The translations under genes were made by a program, and so were the position numbers. 10,408 nt of DNA from a bacterium (GTDB lineage Bacteria > Planctomycetota > J058 > JAJDCP01), in NCBI GenBank assembly GCA_030428695.1, contig JAUIEM010000365.1:1-10408 (forward strand). The letters run 5' to 3'. Within the stretch, counting starts at the first letter, position 1. Each line of letters begins with the position of its first letter. Positions 1-9,429 of this stretch are shown piece after piece. A model generated the notes under the pieces. It saw only the letters and a program-made list of their open reading frames with translations, ran no database searches and had not been told where the DNA came from.

Positions 1-2611
<2,611 letters not shown>

Positions 2612-2617
2612 GTTCTG

Positions 2618-2622
2618 CCTCC
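2618..2622 (-). promoter_or_regulatory. Ribosome binding site of the kinase gene (decides the GTG start)
   Basis: Read on the minus strand this is GGAGG, six bases before the GTG at 2611. No such site precedes the longer in-frame ATG at 2716. This fixes the kinase start at VGFEALKPG, just ahead of the glycine loop. Confidence 0.8.
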
Positions 2623-2661
2623 ATCCGCACGCCACCGAGGGCGTCGACCTCCCTTCATGGT

Positions 2662-2677
2662 AGCATCTCACGTGCCA
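2662..2677 (-). promoter_or_regulatory. Sigma-54 (RpoN) type -24/-12 promoter of the kinase gene
   Basis: On the minus strand the site reads TGGCACGTGAGATGCT. The RpoN consensus is TGGCACG-N4-TTGCW. Every specified position matches except one T (here A), and the invariant GG and GC are at the required spacing. It points at the kinase gene. Transcription would begin near 2651, giving a leader of about 40 bases before the GTG at 2611. Sigma-54 promoters need an ATP-hydrolysing enhancer-binding activator; none is encoded in this window and I did not find a clear upstream activator site. Seen by eye, not scored with a matrix. Confidence 0.65.
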
Positions 2678-2732
2678 ATCCGCAGACCCGCGGTCGCGCT
2701 CCCCCGCATCCCGCACGGTTCCCGGTCAGAGC

Positions 2733-2761
2733 TTGCATCGCGGGGCGGCAGAGGAAATGAT
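2733..2761 (+). promoter_or_regulatory. Weak sigma-70-like promoter candidate for the 2795 gene
   Basis: TTGCAT (2733-2738) and AATGAT (2756-2761) are separated by 17 bases. Each matches its consensus only partly (3 of 6 and 4 of 6), so this is a positional guess within the 183-base divergent intergenic region (2612-2794). The rest of that region holds the kinase promoter and no other recognised element. Confidence 0.22.
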
Positions 2762-2794
2762 GGGACCGCGCCAAGATGGGATGATCGGACACGG

Positions 2795-3406
2795 GTGTCA
2801 GATTCCGACCCGCCAGTGGGACTGTTCTACGTCTTCAACCTCGTGCCCGAGGACGCCCTCGAAGCGGTCGGCGCCGCGGACGGCATCCCCTTCCGCCCCC
2901 GCCGCGCCCGGCACGTGAAGGTCGCCCTGTTGCGCTGGGGCTGGCTGTTCCTGTGGCCCGCCATCGCCTTCGCCCTCGACGAGCCCTTCTGGGCCGGGAT
3001 CGGCCTCGGCGTCGCCGGCCTGACGGTGTTGATCGCCGTCGCCCTCGGGCCGAGCCGGGTCGTCTACCTCAACAAGTTCGGGATCTACGTCGCCCGCCGC
3101 GAGCCGCAGGCCTACCTCTGGGTGCATGCCCGCACCATCGCCCTGCGCAAGCGCTCGGGGCGGCTCGGGGAGAGCTACGCCCTGACGCTGCTCGGCCAGG
3201 ACCGGCGCATCTTCGACGTCTCGCTCGCCGGCATGGAGAACCCGATGGAGATCGTGCTGCACGCGCTGCACTTCTCCACCCACGCGCCGCGCCGGCTCGC
3301 CTTCTTCGGCTTCACCGAGCAGGAAGCCGAGGGCATGCGCGAGTTCCTCGAGAACGTGCTGCCCGACTTCCGCGTCCGCCGCTTCCGCTACGAGGCGATC
3401 ACCTGA
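2795..3406 (+). CDS. Two-helix membrane protein with possible PH-like domain, function unknown
   Basis: The product is 203 residues from a GTG start. There is no ATG in frame upstream near the gene, and the next option is a GTG at 2816. The ribosome binding site is weak (GGA a few bases upstream). After a short soluble N-terminus come two hydrophobic helices, about 44-61 and 65-84, separated by a tight turn. A beta-rich segment follows (RVVYLNKFGIYVA, then YLWVHARTIALRKR, YALTLLGQDRRIFDVSL) and ends in the helix MENPMEIVLHAL. Two helices followed by such strands resemble bacterial PH-like membrane proteins (bPH2/YcxB-like); this is inference from layout, not a recognised signature. A charged C-terminal tail (about 165-203) follows. 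The gene is divergent from the kinase and overlaps the convergent glycosyltransferase by 8 bases. It may serve envelope signalling with the kinase, but only the position suggests this. Confidence 0.75.
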   Translation: MSDSDPPVGLFYVFNLVPEDALEAVGAADGIPFRPRRARHVKVALLRWGWLFLWPAIAFALDEPFWAGIGLGVAGLTVLIAVALGPSRVVYLNKFGIYVARREPQAYLWVHARTIALRKRSGRLGESYALTLLGQDRRIFDVSLAGMENPMEIVLHALHFSTHAPRRLAFFGFTEQEAEGMREFLENVLPDFRVRRFRYEAIT

Positions 3407-5459
3407 GCCCACGCAGGGTGGTGACCAGCGACCCGAGCATGTAGCTCGGCTCCTCGAGCGCCGCGAAGGTCCGCGCCCGGAGCGAGCGGCCGGGGGCGGA
3501 CAGCCAGCGGCCCGGCGCCGCCAGACCGCTGCGCAGCAGGCGGAAGACGTCGCGCAGGACCAGCGGACGCTCGAAGTAGCTGCGATGGTGGCAGGCGCCG
3601 CGGGCGAACATGATCTCCAGGCAGCGGGAGAGGCGCTCCTTGCCGCCGGTCACGCCGTGCTCGACGCGGATGTCCGGGCTGTACCAGAGGGCGTGGCCGG
3701 CGCGGACGAGGCGCGCCTGCAGCTGGATCTCCTCGCCGAAGCCGAGCCGCCGCCCGTTCATGCCGAGGCGGGTGTCGAAGGGGGCGGCGCCGAGCGCGGC
3801 GCGCTTGACGACCAGGTTCGAGCCGGCGAGCCACTGAGGTCCGAAGGCGATCGGCTGCTCCGGCAGGTCGAGCTGGTGGCTGTAGATCGGCTGCGGGGGC
3901 CAGTCTTCCCCGCTGCCGGACAGGGGAAGCACCGGACCGCCGAAGAGCACCGCCTCCGGACGCCGGCGGGCGAAGGCGACGATGGCGGCGGCCCAGTCGG
4001 GGGCGGCGCGGGCGTCGTCGTCGAGGAAGGCGACGTAGGCCGAACGGGCGGCCGCGATCCCGCGGTTCCGCGCCCGGCTCAGGCCGAGCTCCGGCTCGTG
4101 CAGGTAGCGGATCGGCCCGCGCGGCAGGTAGGCGTCGACGAGCGCGGCGGTGCCGTCGGTCGAGCCGTTGTCGACGACCACGATGTCGAAGGACGCCCCG
4201 GGCAGGGTCTGGGCGAGCAGGGAGTCGAGGCAGGCGCGGAGCTCGCGGCGCCGGTTGTAGGTGCAGACGACGACGGTCAGCGGCTTCTCCGCCGTCGGCC
4301 CTGGTCCCGCATCCATCGCATCCCCAGCCTCCTCCGCATCCCCCGGTTCCAACGTATCCCCTGCATCCTCCGCGATCCGCGCTTCACCGTCCTGCACGCG
4401 GAGCAGCCGCAACAGCTCCTTCGCGACGCGCTCGCCCGCCGGCACGTCGGTCAGCGAGACGTGGTGGTGCAGGAAGCGGCGGCAGACCTCCGGGTAGCGA
4501 TCGGCGTAGCCGAGACAGGTCGCGATGCCCGCCCGCAGCGACGGCAGGTCGGTCGCGATGGGGAAGGCCCCGAGCGGGTCGCGGAAGGTGTCCATGCGCT
4601 CGCCGTGGGGGTTGAAGTAGACGACCGGCTTGCCGAGGGCCATCGCCTCGAGGATCACCGTGCTGAAGCGGCTGATCACCAGGGTCGCTCGCCGCAGCAG
4701 GGCGTGCAGGGGCTGGTCGCTGACCGGGTAGGCGGAGAGGTCTGCGTGGTCGGCGTGGTGCTGGCTGATCACGTAGTCGATGCCGGCCTGCTGGCAGGCC
4801 GCGACCGCGGCAGCGAGCCAGGCCGGCTGGTCGTCGGTGTACAGCTCGTAGGTGAAGTTGGAGTTGATGACCGCCAGCGGGGACTTCGGCAGCACCGGCG
4901 TCTCGCGGTACAGCCCCTCGACCCGCGGCAGGCCGACCACCCGCGCCCGGTCGGACGGCACGAAGCGACGGTCGTAGGCGCCGATCAGGAAGGCGTGGCG
5001 CACCGTCCGGTAGGGGCGGCGCACGTAGCCGACGCCGATGTGCTCGACATGGGTGTCCTCGAAGTCCTGGACGCCCTCGACCAGCCCGACCGTCACCACG
5101 CCCAGGCGGTTCGCCTCGCGGACCGCCTCGCCGACCACCCCGCCCCAGTCGTTCATCACCACCAGCAGCGACGGCCGCAGGCGGAACAGCACGTCGGCGC
5201 TGTAGGGCTCGCAGGGCAGGCCGCGCGCGCGGATCGCTTCCCCCGCGCCCTCGGCGTAGTGGTGCGCGCCGACGTCGACGAAGCAGACATCGACCCCCGC
5301 CGCCTCGAGGGCGGGTACGCACAGGGCCAGGTTGGCGGTGTGGTAGGCGTTGTGGGGCAGGAACACCACCCGCCCTGGCACCCGCTCGTAGGGGCGGAGG
5401 GAGCGGGCCAGGTCCCGGAGCCGCCGCCACAGGGGCGGCCTTCCCCCACCGCGGATCAC
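3399..5459 (-). CDS. Bifunctional transferase: GT-B/glycerophosphotransferase-like domain fused to GT2 glycosyltransferase
   Basis: The product is 686 residues from a GTG whose last bases overlap the TGA of the upstream gene (GTGA, 5456-5459), with a G-rich ribosome binding stretch (GGGCGGGG) just before it. This is typical of translational coupling. N-terminal part about 28-355: a Rossmann-like layout starting RVVFLPHNAYHTANLA, a later acidic EGVQDFEDTHVEH, then SRFSTVILEAMALGKPVVYFNP (about 263-284), the donor-site pattern seen in GT-B enzymes and CDP-glycerol glycerophosphotransferases of the TagF kind. Linker about 356-392: acidic, Gly/Ala-rich, with short repeats. C-terminal part about 394-620: GT2 fold with VVVCTYNRRRELRACL, IVVVDNGSTDG, the metal-binding DDD (480-482) and a GFGEE acid pair (E576, E577). 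It probably makes two linkages of a surface or exported glycan; donor and acceptor are unknown. The C-terminus is basic and has no clear membrane helix. Confidence 0.88.
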   Translation of the reverse strand: MIRGGGRPPLWRRLRDLARSLRPYERVPGRVVFLPHNAYHTANLALCVPALEAAGVDVCFVDVGAHHYAEGAGEAIRARGLPCEPYSADVLFRLRPSLLVVMNDWGGVVGEAVREANRLGVVTVGLVEGVQDFEDTHVEHIGVGYVRRPYRTVRHAFLIGAYDRRFVPSDRARVVGLPRVEGLYRETPVLPKSPLAVINSNFTYELYTDDQPAWLAAAVAACQQAGIDYVISQHHADHADLSAYPVSDQPLHALLRRATLVISRFSTVILEAMALGKPVVYFNPHGERMDTFRDPLGAFPIATDLPSLRAGIATCLGYADRYPEVCRRFLHHHVSLTDVPAGERVAKELLRLLRVQDGEARIAEDAGDTLEPGDAEEAGDAMDAGPGPTAEKPLTVVVCTYNRRRELRACLDSLLAQTLPGASFDIVVVDNGSTDGTAALVDAYLPRGPIRYLHEPELGLSRARNRGIAAARSAYVAFLDDDARAAPDWAAAIVAFARRRPEAVLFGGPVLPLSGSGEDWPPQPIYSHQLDLPEQPIAFGPQWLAGSNLVVKRAALGAAPFDTRLGMNGRRLGFGEEIQLQARLVRAGHALWYSPDIRVEHGVTGGKERLSRCLEIMFARGACHHRSYFERPLVLRDVFRLLRSGLAAPGRWLSAPGRSLRARTFAALEEPSYMLGSLVTTLRGLR
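4309..4368. repeat. Degenerate 9/18-base repeat encoding the interdomain linker
   Basis: GCATCC (once GTATCC) occurs at 4309, 4318, 4336, 4354 and 4363, at steps of 9, 18, 18 and 9 bases. On the coding (minus) strand the repeat yields GDA/GDT/MDA units spaced by three or six residues (about 365-384 of the fused transferase). The step is always a multiple of three, so copy-number change would keep the frame. Confidence 0.6.
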
Positions 5460-6304
5460 GGGACCCCGCCCTGCCCGACGAAGCCGGTCCAGAATCCACC
5501 GCAGCCGACGAGGGGTCCCACGGAGCGGTAGCGGAAGGCGTCGTAGGGAGCGCGCAGGCAGTGGGTGAAGACCTTCCGCGCGGCGTGTCGCACCGAGCAC
5601 GGGTCGCCGCGCGCGAGCAGCTTGCGGGCGAAGGCGCCGTGCCCCCGGGCGTAGCGTCGGGTGGCCGGCAATGAACGCCGCACCGCCGGGTGGAACACGC
5701 GGACCCGGGGCTCGAAGGAGCCGCGGTGCCCGTCCAGCAGCAGGCGGTAGACGTAGTCTTTGTCCTCGCAGCTCTCGAACTCCGCCCCGAGGCCGAGCCG
5801 CTCGTCGAAGCGGTAGTCGCACAGGCCGTCCCGGTTGCGGACGAACAGCGAGACCGAGGTGACGAGCGGGAACAGGTTCCAGCGCGTCAGCGCGCAGGGC
5901 ACGCGGCCGGTGGTGAACGAGGTGGTCGCGCCCGTCGTCGGGCACAGCACCGCGCCGCTGAGGAGGCTGTCGTCCCGGCGGGCGAACGCGGCCTCGAGGT
6001 CGCGCAGCAGGCTCGCCGGATAGAGGCAGTCGTCATCCCCGAAACAGAAGACCTCGCCGTCGACCCGCGCGAGGCCGATGTTGCGGCTGCGGCTCAGGCC
6101 CCGCCGGCCCGCGTGCAGGTAGTCGATGGGGAGGGCGTCCCGGTACCGCGCGGTGACCTCGCGGGTGCGCTCGTCGGCGCTCTGGTCGACGACGATCACC
6201 TCGATGGCGTCCCCGGCCTCGCGCTCTACGCGGGCGAGGGAGTCGAGCGTCGCACCGATGCGGGCCGCCCGATCGCAGGTGGCCATCACGATGCTGAGCT
6301 TCAT
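5456..6304 (-). CDS. Family 2 glycosyltransferase (GT-A fold)
   Basis: The product is 282 residues from the ATG at 6304 (GGAG just upstream). The start fits the family because the first beta strand, KLSIVMATCDRAARI, begins at residue 2. Motifs in order: IEVIVVDQSADERT (about 34-47), GLSRSRNIGLA (69-79), the metal/nucleotide-binding DDD in CFGDDDCLYP (90-92), and GLGAEFESCEDKDYVYRLL (171-189) with the ED pair (E180, D181) expected for the catalytic base. It transfers a sugar from a nucleotide-sugar donor, probably at the cytoplasmic face of the membrane, into a surface glycan; the sugar cannot be told. It is the first gene of a two-gene operon and overlaps the fused transferase by four bases. 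Its GT2 core resembles the second domain of that neighbour (GLSRxRNxG followed by DDD), so the two may be paralogous. No membrane segment is evident. The C-terminal tail is rich in Gly and aromatic residues. Confidence 0.9.
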   Translation of the reverse strand: MKLSIVMATCDRAARIGATLDSLARVEREAGDAIEVIVVDQSADERTREVTARYRDALPIDYLHAGRRGLSRSRNIGLARVDGEVFCFGDDDCLYPASLLRDLEAAFARRDDSLLSGAVLCPTTGATTSFTTGRVPCALTRWNLFPLVTSVSLFVRNRDGLCDYRFDERLGLGAEFESCEDKDYVYRLLLDGHRGSFEPRVRVFHPAVRRSLPATRRYARGHGAFARKLLARGDPCSVRHAARKVFTHCLRAPYDAFRYRSVGPLVGCGGFWTGFVGQGGVP

Positions 6305-6332
6305 GCGCTCCAGTCCACGGGGATCGGCCCGG

Positions 6333-6361
6333 AGTCTAGTGGCAGCGCGGGCGGCTGACAA
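6333..6361 (-). promoter_or_regulatory. Sigma-70-type promoter of the glycosyltransferase operon
   Basis: On the minus strand TTGTCA (6356-6361, 5 of 6 to the -35 consensus) and TAGACT (6333-6338, 4 of 6 to the -10) are spaced by exactly 17 bases. Transcription would start near 6326, about 20 bases before the ATG at 6304. It lies in the 134-base divergent region shared with the aminopeptidase gene. Confidence 0.5.
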
Positions 6362-6403
6362 TACCCGTCGGCGTGCTCTCTTCCGCTGCTCCCTCCGGCG
6401 AGC

Positions 6404-6409
6404 TAGAAT
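6404..6409 (+). promoter_or_regulatory. Possible -10 element of the aminopeptidase gene
   Basis: TAGAAT matches TATAAT in 5 of 6 positions and lies 30 bases before the ATG at 6439. The bases 17 upstream (TTCCGC) are a poor -35, so the call rests on the -10 alone. Confidence 0.3.
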
Positions 6410-6438
6410 CGGCGCGGAACCCCAGCCGAGGACTGAGA

Positions 6439-8244
6439 ATGCCGACCGCCGAGACCACCCTGTTCGATGCCCTGCGCTCGTATATGGAAGAGAACGAGCT
6501 CGATCTCTTGTTCATCCCTTCTTCCGATGAGCACCTCAACGAGTATCTCCCGGAGAAGAACAAGCGTCGTCAGGCGGTCACCGGCTTCAGCGGCAGCGCG
6601 GGCGACTTCCTGCTCGGGCGTGACCAGGCCTGGCTGTACGTCGATGGCCGCTACCACCTGCAGGCCGAGGACCAGGTCGACACCGGCCGCATCACCGTCG
6701 AGAAGCTCGGCCTGCCCGGCGTCCTGCGGATCAGCGCCCGCCTCCGCGAGCTCGCCCGCGCGAAGCCCGGGCTGGTGCTCGGCCTCGACCCCTGCACGGT
6801 CGGCTGCCAGGCCTACGAGCAGAACTTCCAGGCCTTCAAGGCGTGCGGAGGCGTCGTCCGGCTGCTCGACGAGAACCCGGTCGACCTGCTCTGGAACGAC
6901 CGCCATCCGCCGGCCCGCCAGCCCGTGCTCGCCCTGCCTCTGGAGCTGACCGGCAGCAGCGTGGCCGAGAAGCTGCGGCAGGCCCGGGACGACCTCGCCG
7001 AGCTGTCCTGCCAGGCGACCGTGCTCAGCGCCCTCGACCAGATCGCCTGGCTGCTCAACCGGCGCGGCAGCGATATCGCCTACAACCCGGTCTTCGAGGC
7101 CTACTTCGTGCTGCTGCCGGAGTCGGCCCTGCTGTTCGTCGATCCCGCCCAGGCCGACGCCTTCGCCGAGGACGGCCTGACGATCGAGCCGATCGCCGAC
7201 TTCCGCCGCCGGCTCCCCGAGCTCGCGCGGGAAGCCTCGGGCTGGCTGGTCGACCCGGAGTGCACGCCGCTCGGCGTCGCCCGCCTGCTCGAGGAGGTCG
7301 ACGGCGTCGAGGTCACCCTCGCCCTGCACCCGGTCGAGTGCCGCAAGAGCATCAAGAACGAGCGCGAGCAGGCCGCGGTGCGCGCCGCCAACCTGCGCGC
7401 CTCGATCGGGAAGACCCGCACTCTGTGCTGGCTCGAGGGCCAGATCGCGGCCGGCGCGGAGATCACCGAGGTCAGCTTCGCGGCCGAGCTCGAGAAGAAC
7501 TACGCCGCCCAGCCGGACTTCCGCGGCCTGTCCTTCAACACCATCTCCGCCACCGGCCCCCACGGCGCGATCGTCCACTACGGCACCCCCGACCCGCAGG
7601 CCGTGCTCGAGCGCGGGTCGCTGTTCCTGGTCGACAGCGGCGCCCACTTCGGCGGCGGCACGACCGACGCGACCCGCACCGTGCTGGTCGGGGACGACGC
7701 CAGCGCCGAGCAGAAGCGGCGCTTCACCCTCGTGCTGAAGGGCCACGCCGCCCTCGCCGGCCAGCGCTTCCCCGAAGGCGTGTGCGGCAGCCAGCTCGAC
7801 GCCCTCGCCCGCGCGCCGCTGTGGCAGGGGGGCGAGGACTACAAGCACGGCACCGGCCACGGCGTCGGCGCCTTCCTCTGCGTCCACGAGGGGCCCTTCG
7901 GCATCGCGACCCCCGGCCGCGGCCAGAAGACCGGCCGCGCCCTGCAGGCCGGCCAGGTCACGTCGATCGAGCCCGGGGTGTACATCGCCGGCTGGGGCGG
8001 GGTGCGGCTCGAGAACCTGTACCTGGTCGTCGGCCAGGAGGAGAAGATCGCCGACAAGGGCGCCCTGGCCTTCGACCCGCTGGTCCTGATCCCCTTCGAC
8101 CGCCGCCTGATCGACCGCGCGATGCTGACCGCCCCCGAGCGGGCCTGGCTCGACGCCTACCACGCCCGGGTGCGGGCGGAGGTCGGACCGCACCTGGACG
8201 AGGCCGAGCAGGCCTGGCTGGAAGCGGCGACCGCGCCGCTGTAG
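6439..8244 (+). CDS. Xaa-Pro aminopeptidase (aminopeptidase P, large three-domain M24B type)
   Basis: The product is 601 residues from the ATG at 6439, which has GAGGA six bases upstream; an earlier in-frame ATG at 6373 lacks such a site. The enzyme removes an N-terminal residue that precedes proline, in the cytoplasm. Two creatinase-like N-terminal domains (about 8-140 and 160-300; VTGFSGSAGDFLL, YVDGRYHLQAE near 48-76) precede the M24 catalytic domain (about 308-525). All five dinuclear metal ligands are visible: D399 (LVDSGA), D410 (TTDATRT), H474 (HGTGHGVG), E511 (SIEPGVYI) and E525 (RLENLYLV). The supporting histidines H380, H470 and H483 are also there. A C-terminal segment (about 545-601, FDPLVLIPFDRRLIDRAML) is the usual tail. 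About 600 residues and HGTGHGVGAFLCVHEGP match the cytosolic APP1 type, not the roughly 440-residue E. coli PepP. It is transcribed alone, divergent from the glycosyltransferases, and looks complete and active. Confidence 0.96.
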   Translation: MPTAETTLFDALRSYMEENELDLLFIPSSDEHLNEYLPEKNKRRQAVTGFSGSAGDFLLGRDQAWLYVDGRYHLQAEDQVDTGRITVEKLGLPGVLRISARLRELARAKPGLVLGLDPCTVGCQAYEQNFQAFKACGGVVRLLDENPVDLLWNDRHPPARQPVLALPLELTGSSVAEKLRQARDDLAELSCQATVLSALDQIAWLLNRRGSDIAYNPVFEAYFVLLPESALLFVDPAQADAFAEDGLTIEPIADFRRRLPELAREASGWLVDPECTPLGVARLLEEVDGVEVTLALHPVECRKSIKNEREQAAVRAANLRASIGKTRTLCWLEGQIAAGAEITEVSFAAELEKNYAAQPDFRGLSFNTISATGPHGAIVHYGTPDPQAVLERGSLFLVDSGAHFGGGTTDATRTVLVGDDASAEQKRRFTLVLKGHAALAGQRFPEGVCGSQLDALARAPLWQGGEDYKHGTGHGVGAFLCVHEGPFGIATPGRGQKTGRALQAGQVTSIEPGVYIAGWGGVRLENLYLVVGQEEKIADKGALAFDPLVLIPFDRRLIDRAMLTAPERAWLDAYHARVRAEVGPHLDEAEQAWLEAATAPL

Positions 8245-8272
8245 GGCCCCTGGCGCTACGTGATCCGGGCCC
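8244..8272. terminator. Weak inverted repeat between convergent genes
   Basis: GGGCCC at 8244-8249 and again at 8267-8272 can pair as a 6-bp stem with a 17-base loop in the 45-base gap between the convergent aminopeptidase and reductase genes. There is no T-run on either strand, so a factor-independent terminator is doubtful. Confidence 0.2.
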
Positions 8273-8289
8273 ACGGCGCGGGGGTCGCC

Positions 8290-9324
8290 TCAACCGGGTC
8301 CGCCGGACCCGAGCTTGCGGGCGATGCGCTCGGTCAGCCCGGCCCGCGCCGGGTCGAGATGCAGCTGCCAGTAGCGGGCGCGCAGGAGCCCACGCTCGCC
8401 CTCATCCGGGGCGTCCTTCGCCAGCAGCTTCTCGATCTCGGCGTCGAAGTGCTCGTCCCAGTGCGGCTGGCGGCCGTCGCGGTCGGTGAAGCCGTAGACA
8501 CGCGCGAGCTCCCAGCTGCTCTGGGCGGAGCCGTCGAAGCGGCGGACCTCGGGATCGGCGGCCAGCGCGGCGACCGCCCGGCCGACGTAGCCCGGGCTCT
8601 CCGAGGCGGCGAAGTAGGGGTCCTTCGCGATCGCGTCCCGCCAGTTCTCCTCGCGGACCCCGAAGCCCTCGAGCATCGCCTCGGAGCGGAGGAACCCAGG
8701 CGTCAGGCTCAGCACCGTCAGCTCGGAGGTGGTGCCCGCGAGGTCGCAGCGCAAGGCATAGGCGAGCCGCCGCGGGATCAGCTTGGCGAGGTCGTAGGTC
8801 GCGTGTCCACGGTAGCCGGCGAAGGCGCCGTCGGTGATCTCGATGACCAGGCCGGCGCCGCGCGCGACCATCGCCGGCAGAAAGTGGCGAAGCGTCAGGA
8901 AGTGCGTGCGCAGCACCCGCTCGACGGTCTCGAGGCCGCGGCTGGGCTCGAGCTCCCAGAGTTTGCCCGCGTCGATCAGGTGCTCGCAGCCCCAGACGTT
9001 GACGACGAGCAGGTCGAGGGCGCCGTGCTGCTCCGCGACCTCCGCGGCGAGGGCCTCGACGGCCTCGGCGTCGAGATGGTCGAGCACTCGCGCGCGGCCG
9101 TCTCCGCCGGCGGCGGTGACGCGCTCGGCGGTCTCTTCGATGGTCTCCGGCCGCCGCGTGAGGTCGTGCGGCGCGCCGCCCGCGGCGCGGCCGGCGTCCG
9201 TCCGGGAGCTGCGCCCGGTGCAGTAGACCGTCGCGCCCTCGGCGCCGAGCTCGACCGCGATGCCCCGTCCAGCGCCGCGGGTGGCGCCCGCGACCAGGGT
9301 GACGCGCCCGTGTAGTGTTGCCAT
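8290..9324 (-). CDS. Short-chain dehydrogenase/reductase (SDR) family oxidoreductase
   Basis: The product is 344 residues from the ATG at 9324, with GGAGGA six bases upstream. The Rossmann NAD(P)-binding motif is AGATRGAGRGIA (12-23), a variant of TGxxxGxG. TGRSSR (36-41), with arginines after the second strand, hints at NADPH. The family NNAG is NVWG (109-112). The active-site tyrosine and lysine are in YDLAK (Y177, K181). The catalytic serine position, 13 residues before Y177, holds threonine (T164). RPETIEETAERVTAAGG (58-74) is a stretch I associate with a broad group of uncharacterised, DHRS1-like bacterial SDRs of about 300 residues. About 50 residues past that length (295-344) form a charged helical tail. 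The substrate is unknown. The gene is convergent with the aminopeptidase and lies downstream, in the same direction, of the last gene of the window, with 120 bases between them. Confidence 0.9.
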   Translation of the reverse strand: MATLHGRVTLVAGATRGAGRGIAVELGAEGATVYCTGRSSRTDAGRAAGGAPHDLTRRPETIEETAERVTAAGGDGRARVLDHLDAEAVEALAAEVAEQHGALDLLVVNVWGCEHLIDAGKLWELEPSRGLETVERVLRTHFLTLRHFLPAMVARGAGLVIEITDGAFAGYRGHATYDLAKLIPRRLAYALRCDLAGTTSELTVLSLTPGFLRSEAMLEGFGVREENWRDAIAKDPYFAASESPGYVGRAVAALAADPEVRRFDGSAQSSWELARVYGFTDRDGRQPHWDEHFDAEIEKLLAKDAPDEGERGLLRARYWQLHLDPARAGLTERIARKLGSGGPG

Positions 9325-9330
9325 CCGTGC

Positions 9331-9350
9331 TCCTCCGATGCGTTGGAGGA
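9331..9350 (-). promoter_or_regulatory. Ribosome binding site of the SDR gene inside a perfect hairpin
   Basis: On the minus strand TCCTCC (9345-9350), an 8-base loop, and GGAGGA (9331-9336) form a perfect 6-bp stem. The 3' arm is the ribosome binding site, six bases before the ATG at 9324. If the transcript starts upstream of 9350, the site would be hidden in the stem, which could limit translation. Confidence 0.45.
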
Positions 9351-9411
9351 ACTGTACCACGGGCGGCGGGTTGCGTGCGCGGCGGAAGGGTGGCACGACT
9401 CTGCGAGAAAA

Positions 9412-9427
9412 ATCAACAAGCGAGCCA
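9412..9427 (-). promoter_or_regulatory. Imperfect sigma-54-like site upstream of the SDR gene
   Basis: On the minus strand TGGCTCGCTTGTTGAT matches the RpoN consensus with the right spacing except for two positions, one of which is the C of the -12 GC. Loss of that base makes it much weaker than the kinase promoter. It is recorded because it is the best promoter-like match I see in the 120-base gap (9325-9444). Confidence 0.2.
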
Positions 9428-9429
9428 AC

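Noticed and set aside
2612..2716. Longer kinase start at the ATG at 2716
   Set aside because: The extra 35 residues look non-coding, the likely sigma-54 promoter lies inside them, and the GTG at 2611 has the good ribosome binding site.
2757..2918. Short frame starting ATGATG after GAGGA, overlapping the start of the 2795 gene
   Set aside because: The site looks inviting, but the product is a Ser/Pro/Arg-rich out-of-frame reading of the membrane protein gene with no independent sign of coding.
3585..5531. Long open frame (648 codons) on the plus strand across the fused transferase
   Set aside because: Antisense shadow of a gene with clear glycosyltransferase motifs; no domain and a biased composition.
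5460..5945. Extension of the fused transferase frame upstream to 5945
   Set aside because: This stretch is the out-of-frame reading of the upstream GT2 gene; the GTG at 5459 overlapping its TGA is the natural start.
6403..8274. Long open frame (623 codons) on the minus strand across the aminopeptidase
   Set aside because: Antisense shadow; the plus strand carries all five aminopeptidase metal ligands.
9391..9404. TGGCACG followed by TGC on the plus strand as a sigma-54 promoter
   Set aside because: The GG and GC are one base closer than RpoN requires, and there is no plus-strand gene downstream.
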